A stretch of DNA of 64,000 nucleotides from Roseburia rectibacter (GTDB lineage Bacteria; Bacillota; Clostridia; Lachnospirales; Lachnospiraceae), in NCBI RefSeq assembly GCF_014287515.2, contig NZ_CP092473.1:3383501-3447500 (forward strand). Reading direction: 5' to 3'. The notes under the pieces are model-generated. The model worked only from the letters and a program-made list of their open reading frames with translations, made no database searches and was not told the origin of the DNA. Position numbers and translations under genes: made by a program. Position 1 is the stretch's first letter, and every line of letters starts with the position of its first letter. Shown piece after piece: positions 61,211 to 64,000 of this stretch.

Positions 61211-63265
61211 TCATTCGTTCCGGTAACAGTATTCTGCACTTCGCTTTCCCAACGAAAAGACCAGTTTCCATCTTTCTTCGCGTGGAGCAACAAACACACA
61301 GTCAAATCCCCAGTTATTAACATCACATGCCCTGCGCAGTTTTAACGCATCGGCAACGTCTGTTCTCGCATATCTGGCCAGTTCCGCTGTAACCGCAGTG
61401 CCATCCTGCATCACGGCTTTTATATCAACCGGAAGTATTTTTCCGCTCCATGTCTTTGCAAGTGCCCATCCACTACAGACCACACTGCCGTCCTGATACT
61501 CCTGTCTGTCAATATGGTATAAGATTTTTCTTACCCCGGCAGGCTCATTCTGTATTTTTTCTTCTGTCTTTGCGCACTTTGTATCCTGGTCAGTCAGTTG
61601 TTCGAACGGAATGATCTTCGTTCCCATTACACGCTGCATATTACGCACCGGAACATTTCCCTTTCCCAGATATGCCTGGAAATTTTCTTCCATCCTGCCA
61701 AACTGCTCTTTTAATGTCTGATCAATCCCATAAGACGCTAACAGTTCATCAAGGGATGTTCCCCTGCCCCCCATTATCTGGTAGTATGCAAAATAAAGAG
61801 CACGGTATAAAACAAATAACTTTGGTACCGGGAAGAAAAAAGTCCATTCATAATCAATGACTGTCCACTTAGCCTGCCCGATTTTATTTTCGCTGCCCTT
61901 CGGTATTAAAATATTGGCAAATATCATATCAATATCGCATGTATCCACCGCTTCTGGTTCTTCTGTAAAATCTACCTCACCAAATACCTTTTTGAAATCT
62001 TCGGTCAGTAAAAACCTCTTTTTTCCACCGTATTCCATAATACGCTTTGCATAATCATCAAGAATATTCTTCACCAGCTCTGTCTGGTTTGCTTCAAGTG
62101 CCCGCTCCATTACATCCTGTAACGTGGTTCCCGAATCAAAAGCAGATACAGATACATCATTTTTTGTATGACAGGCGCAAAATGCAATTTTGTCTCTGCC
62201 ATCCTCATAGCATGACGTCAGCCTTTCGTATGCCATTTCCATATGACAGATATGTTCTTTTCCCTCCGGATAAAGTGCATATTTTTTTACATTTTTTTCC
62301 CCATCTGTATTCTTGCAGATATCCGTACGGATGGCAAACTGCCTTGCTCTCTCATTTGAATATTTCGAGTAGATAACACGTTTTTCTTCTGTCTTATTTC
62401 CTGCCTCAATCAGAAATGAATTCGTAAGTTCCCCAAACAGCCCTTCTGCCAGCACCGTATCAAAAACTCTTTTTTCATCAAAAAGCTGTACTCTGTCCCT
62501 GTCAAAATTTCTCCGGTTATCTGAAAGTTCTCCCTTTCCCGGAAGATATTCATCTGAGTAGATACAGGCAGGAAACTTGTGATCCGGATATGGGTAATAT
62601 ACATAAATTTCAGGAAATCCAGCTTCTTTTAAGATCTGTTCATACTCTTTTCTGGTGTAAACCCTGGGTTTTACATCCCCCTCATCCGCTGTGAATATTC
62701 TGGGATTTTCATCGTAATTTTCCAGTCCGGTAAAATATCCACCGCGGTATTCCTCCTGACACCCTGCAAAATATTTTAGTCCCAGACGGTTGGCATCCGC
62801 CACATAAAGTTTTCCGCTGTCAGCCAGATGTTCTCTCATACAGGAAAGCTCTTTCTGATACCTTGAAAATTCTCCGGCGATCAATATCATATCATACGTC
62901 TGATCCCGATAAAGTACGTTTTTCTCTGTTCCTGTATCAGCATCTGAAATAACCGATACCGTAAGATTATCTGCATCTTTGTAACGTGCCCGCAGGATTT
63001 CTGCTTCCTCCATGCTCTCCACCGCTGCTGTCACATGCAATGCCATAGAAAGTAATTTTCCTGTCAATGCACCACAGCCTGCGTTTCGCTCTAAAACGTG
63101 CATCTGTTTTGTAACCGGCAGAAATGCGATCAGATTTTGCCTGATATCCGACAAATGAAACAAATACGGATAAGATGCCTCATCCATGATGATCTGCGGA
63201 TATGCTTTTTCACTATTCTGTTGTACGATTTCCAAAAGCCTCTCCGGCACCATTACATGTCCCAT
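61211..63265 (-). CDS. SAM methyltransferase fused to a kinase-like domain, WbdD-like
   Basis: A 684-residue cytoplasmic protein. Residues 1-230 form a SAM-dependent methyltransferase with motif I VLERNAGCGALTG (57-69) and TYDMILIAGEF near 123-133. Residues about 290-560 have a kinase-like fold: D446-x4-N451 in CDIDMIFANILI matches the catalytic loop, and D471 in TVIDYEW matches the Mg-binding Asp. The last 110 residues form a beta-domain with CSGWALAKTW and RYARTDVADAL, as seen at the ends of some glycosyltransferases. Immediately next to a Wzt with a glycan-binding tail, it recalls the WbdD capping enzyme of ABC-exported O-antigens. Missing: a coiled-coil. Confidence 0.75.
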   Translation of the reverse strand: MGHVMVPERLLEIVQQNSEKAYPQIIMDEASYPYLFHLSDIRQNLIAFLPVTKQMHVLERNAGCGALTGKLLSMALHVTAAVESMEEAEILRARYKDADNLTVSVISDADTGTEKNVLYRDQTYDMILIAGEFSRYQKELSCMREHLADSGKLYVADANRLGLKYFAGCQEEYRGGYFTGLENYDENPRIFTADEGDVKPRVYTRKEYEQILKEAGFPEIYVYYPYPDHKFPACIYSDEYLPGKGELSDNRRNFDRDRVQLFDEKRVFDTVLAEGLFGELTNSFLIEAGNKTEEKRVIYSKYSNERARQFAIRTDICKNTDGEKNVKKYALYPEGKEHICHMEMAYERLTSCYEDGRDKIAFCACHTKNDVSVSAFDSGTTLQDVMERALEANQTELVKNILDDYAKRIMEYGGKKRFLLTEDFKKVFGEVDFTEEPEAVDTCDIDMIFANILIPKGSENKIGQAKWTVIDYEWTFFFPVPKLFVLYRALYFAYYQIMGGRGTSLDELLASYGIDQTLKEQFGRMEENFQAYLGKGNVPVRNMQRVMGTKIIPFEQLTDQDTKCAKTEEKIQNEPAGVRKILYHIDRQEYQDGSVVCSGWALAKTWSGKILPVDIKAVMQDGTAVTAELARYARTDVADALKLRRACDVNNWGFDCVFVAPREERWKLVFSLGKRSAEYCYRNE

Positions 63266-63291
63266 AGTTCTCCTGTTTGCGCGCTCTCTGC

Positions 63292-64000
63292 TTATTTGTC
63301 ATCACATTTTTCAATCGTAACTTCCGAGTTCATATCATAAAAACCTACTGTATTTTTGTCGGACACCACCGTCACACCAACCACATCATACAATCTGTGG
63401 TAAGCACGAAATTCGCCTCCGACATAACCGGTACAGCTGATGGATAACAGATATTCACCCCCCTGCATATCCATGTTCTGACGAAACGCTGCCACATAGG
63501 TTTCTCCCGTCTTTGCCATTCCGATCCCCACTTTTTCAAACATCGTGTTTGTTCCGGTAACAGCAGTCCCCTGCACTGTTTTAAATGTATAGGTAAATAT
63601 CGGGTCCTGTATATCAGAAAGGAATTTTACCTTTGATTTAATAGTAAAAGACGTCCCTTTCTGGATACAGTTCGTATAATTTCCATATTCATCGATCAGT
63701 GCAAAGTCAATGATCTCTGCCTCTCCGGTTCCATATTCATTGACATCCGGATTGAGCTGGTAATTAGATTTCCAGAGTTTCTTTCCATCTGATGCGTCAT
63801 TCTCTAAAATCTTACCGCCAGTGATCTTGTCCGAGTTTTTGAGAAGAACCTTTTTGTAAAGGTTGATCATATCCTTTGCATTTCCCTCTGCTAACTTGTC
63901 TCCCTTATTGAGCAGGATCACACGGTCACAGTATTTTGCCACACTGCTGATATCGTGGCTTACAAACAGGATCGTCTTTCCCTGTGCCTTGAAATCTTCA
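63292..64000 (-). CDS. ABC exporter ATPase with glycan-binding C-terminal domain, Wzt-like (partial)
   Basis: The gene runs off the right edge; 235 residues are visible. The visible part begins with KTILFVSHDISSVAKYC, the switch region of an ABC ATPase, followed by DRVILLNKGDKLAEG. After a linker, the C-terminal 150 residues form the immunoglobulin-like Wzt_C domain (AEIIDFALIDEYGNYTNCI; YVAAFRQNMDMQGGEYLLSI), which in known systems recognises the terminal modification of the exported glycan. It is 26 bases before the methyltransferase-kinase gene. Walker motifs lie outside the window. Confidence 0.92.
   Translation of the reverse strand, partial: EDFKAQGKTILFVSHDISSVAKYCDRVILLNKGDKLAEGNAKDMINLYKKVLLKNSDKITGGKILENDASDGKKLWKSNYQLNPDVNEYGTGEAEIIDFALIDEYGNYTNCIQKGTSFTIKSKVKFLSDIQDPIFTYTFKTVQGTAVTGTNTMFEKVGIGMAKTGETYVAAFRQNMDMQGGEYLLSISCTGYVGGEFRAYHRLYDVVGVTVVSDKNTVGFYDMNSEVTIEKCDDK

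Noticed and set aside
61156..61326. Longer N-terminus of the initiating transferase
   Set aside because: It would overlap the methyltransferase-kinase gene by 116 bases and encode a non-family leader; the ATG at 61155 has a good ribosome site.
1..64000. tRNA, rRNA or prophage genes
   Set aside because: No cloverleaf-like or rRNA-like stretches and no integrase or structural phage genes were recognised on reading.

Overview
The window is an AT-rich segment of a low-GC Gram-positive genome, most likely a Lachnospiraceae-type Bacillota. The reasons are strong AGGAGG-type ribosome sites, TTGACA/TATAAT-type promoters, teichoic-acid-type genes (CDP-alditol transferases, a TarI-like cytidylyltransferase, LicD) and secreted proteins with Fn3-like repeats. 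The family assignment is an inference from protein style. Almost everything is on the minus strand and concerns making, exporting and decorating surface polysaccharides.

Right block, about 28.7-64.0 kb, minus strand: a nearly gapless gene train read from right to left. It opens with a Wzt-type ABC exporter ATPase with a glycan-binding tail (cut by the window edge) and a methyltransferase-kinase fusion that resembles chain-end capping enzymes. Next come an initiating phosphoglycosyl transferase, a Wzz/BY-kinase-like protein with a degenerate P-loop, a two-gene membrane pair, a Wzy-like polymerase, GT4 enzymes, a nucleotide-sugar epimerase and GT2 enzymes. A three-gene DUF262 / DUF3696-like ATPase / unknown module is embedded at 46.0-49.0 kb. 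After it come two more GT2 enzymes, a Wzx flippase, two further membrane pairs paralogous to the first, a large PPC/Fn3 secreted protein, another initiating transferase, a collapsed GT2 remnant, a large amidase-glucosaminidase wall hydrolase and a final GT2.

Middle block, about 8.8-28.7 kb: two O-antigen-ligase-like membrane proteins, an intact IS1634-family element, a plus-strand secreted beta-helix protein with twelve 18-bp repeats, and a teichoic-acid-like cluster. That cluster holds two CDP-alditol transferases, LicD, an ABC permease and ATPase, a TarI/IspD-like cytidylyltransferase, an SDR and a pyruvyl-transferase-like protein, and it is driven by two similar strong promoters. Remnants of the same IS (called IS-B here) lie on both sides of this block in the same orientation, so it resembles an exchangeable module.

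Left block, 1-7.7 kb: a second polysaccharide operon starting at a clear promoter with a perfect palindrome at its transcription start. It encodes a CapD/WbpM-type dehydratase, an inserted ATPase plus PD-(D/E)XK-like pair, a small initiating transferase, an SDR, a broken ATPase remnant, a GT4 and a GT2. A further gene, an ABC exporter permease with its own promoter, begins at the left edge.

Taken together, the window encodes parts of at least three glycan pathways (Wzx/Wzy-type, ABC-exported with possible end capping, and teichoic-acid-like) plus three secreted proteins that share an acidic Thr/Ser/Glu-rich linker and a common Fn3-like repeat. The main candidates for undescribed biology are the DUF262-ATPase-unknown module, the ATPase-nuclease pair, and the three paralogous split membrane-protein pairs. 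No tRNA, rRNA, CRISPR array or dedicated transcription regulator was seen.
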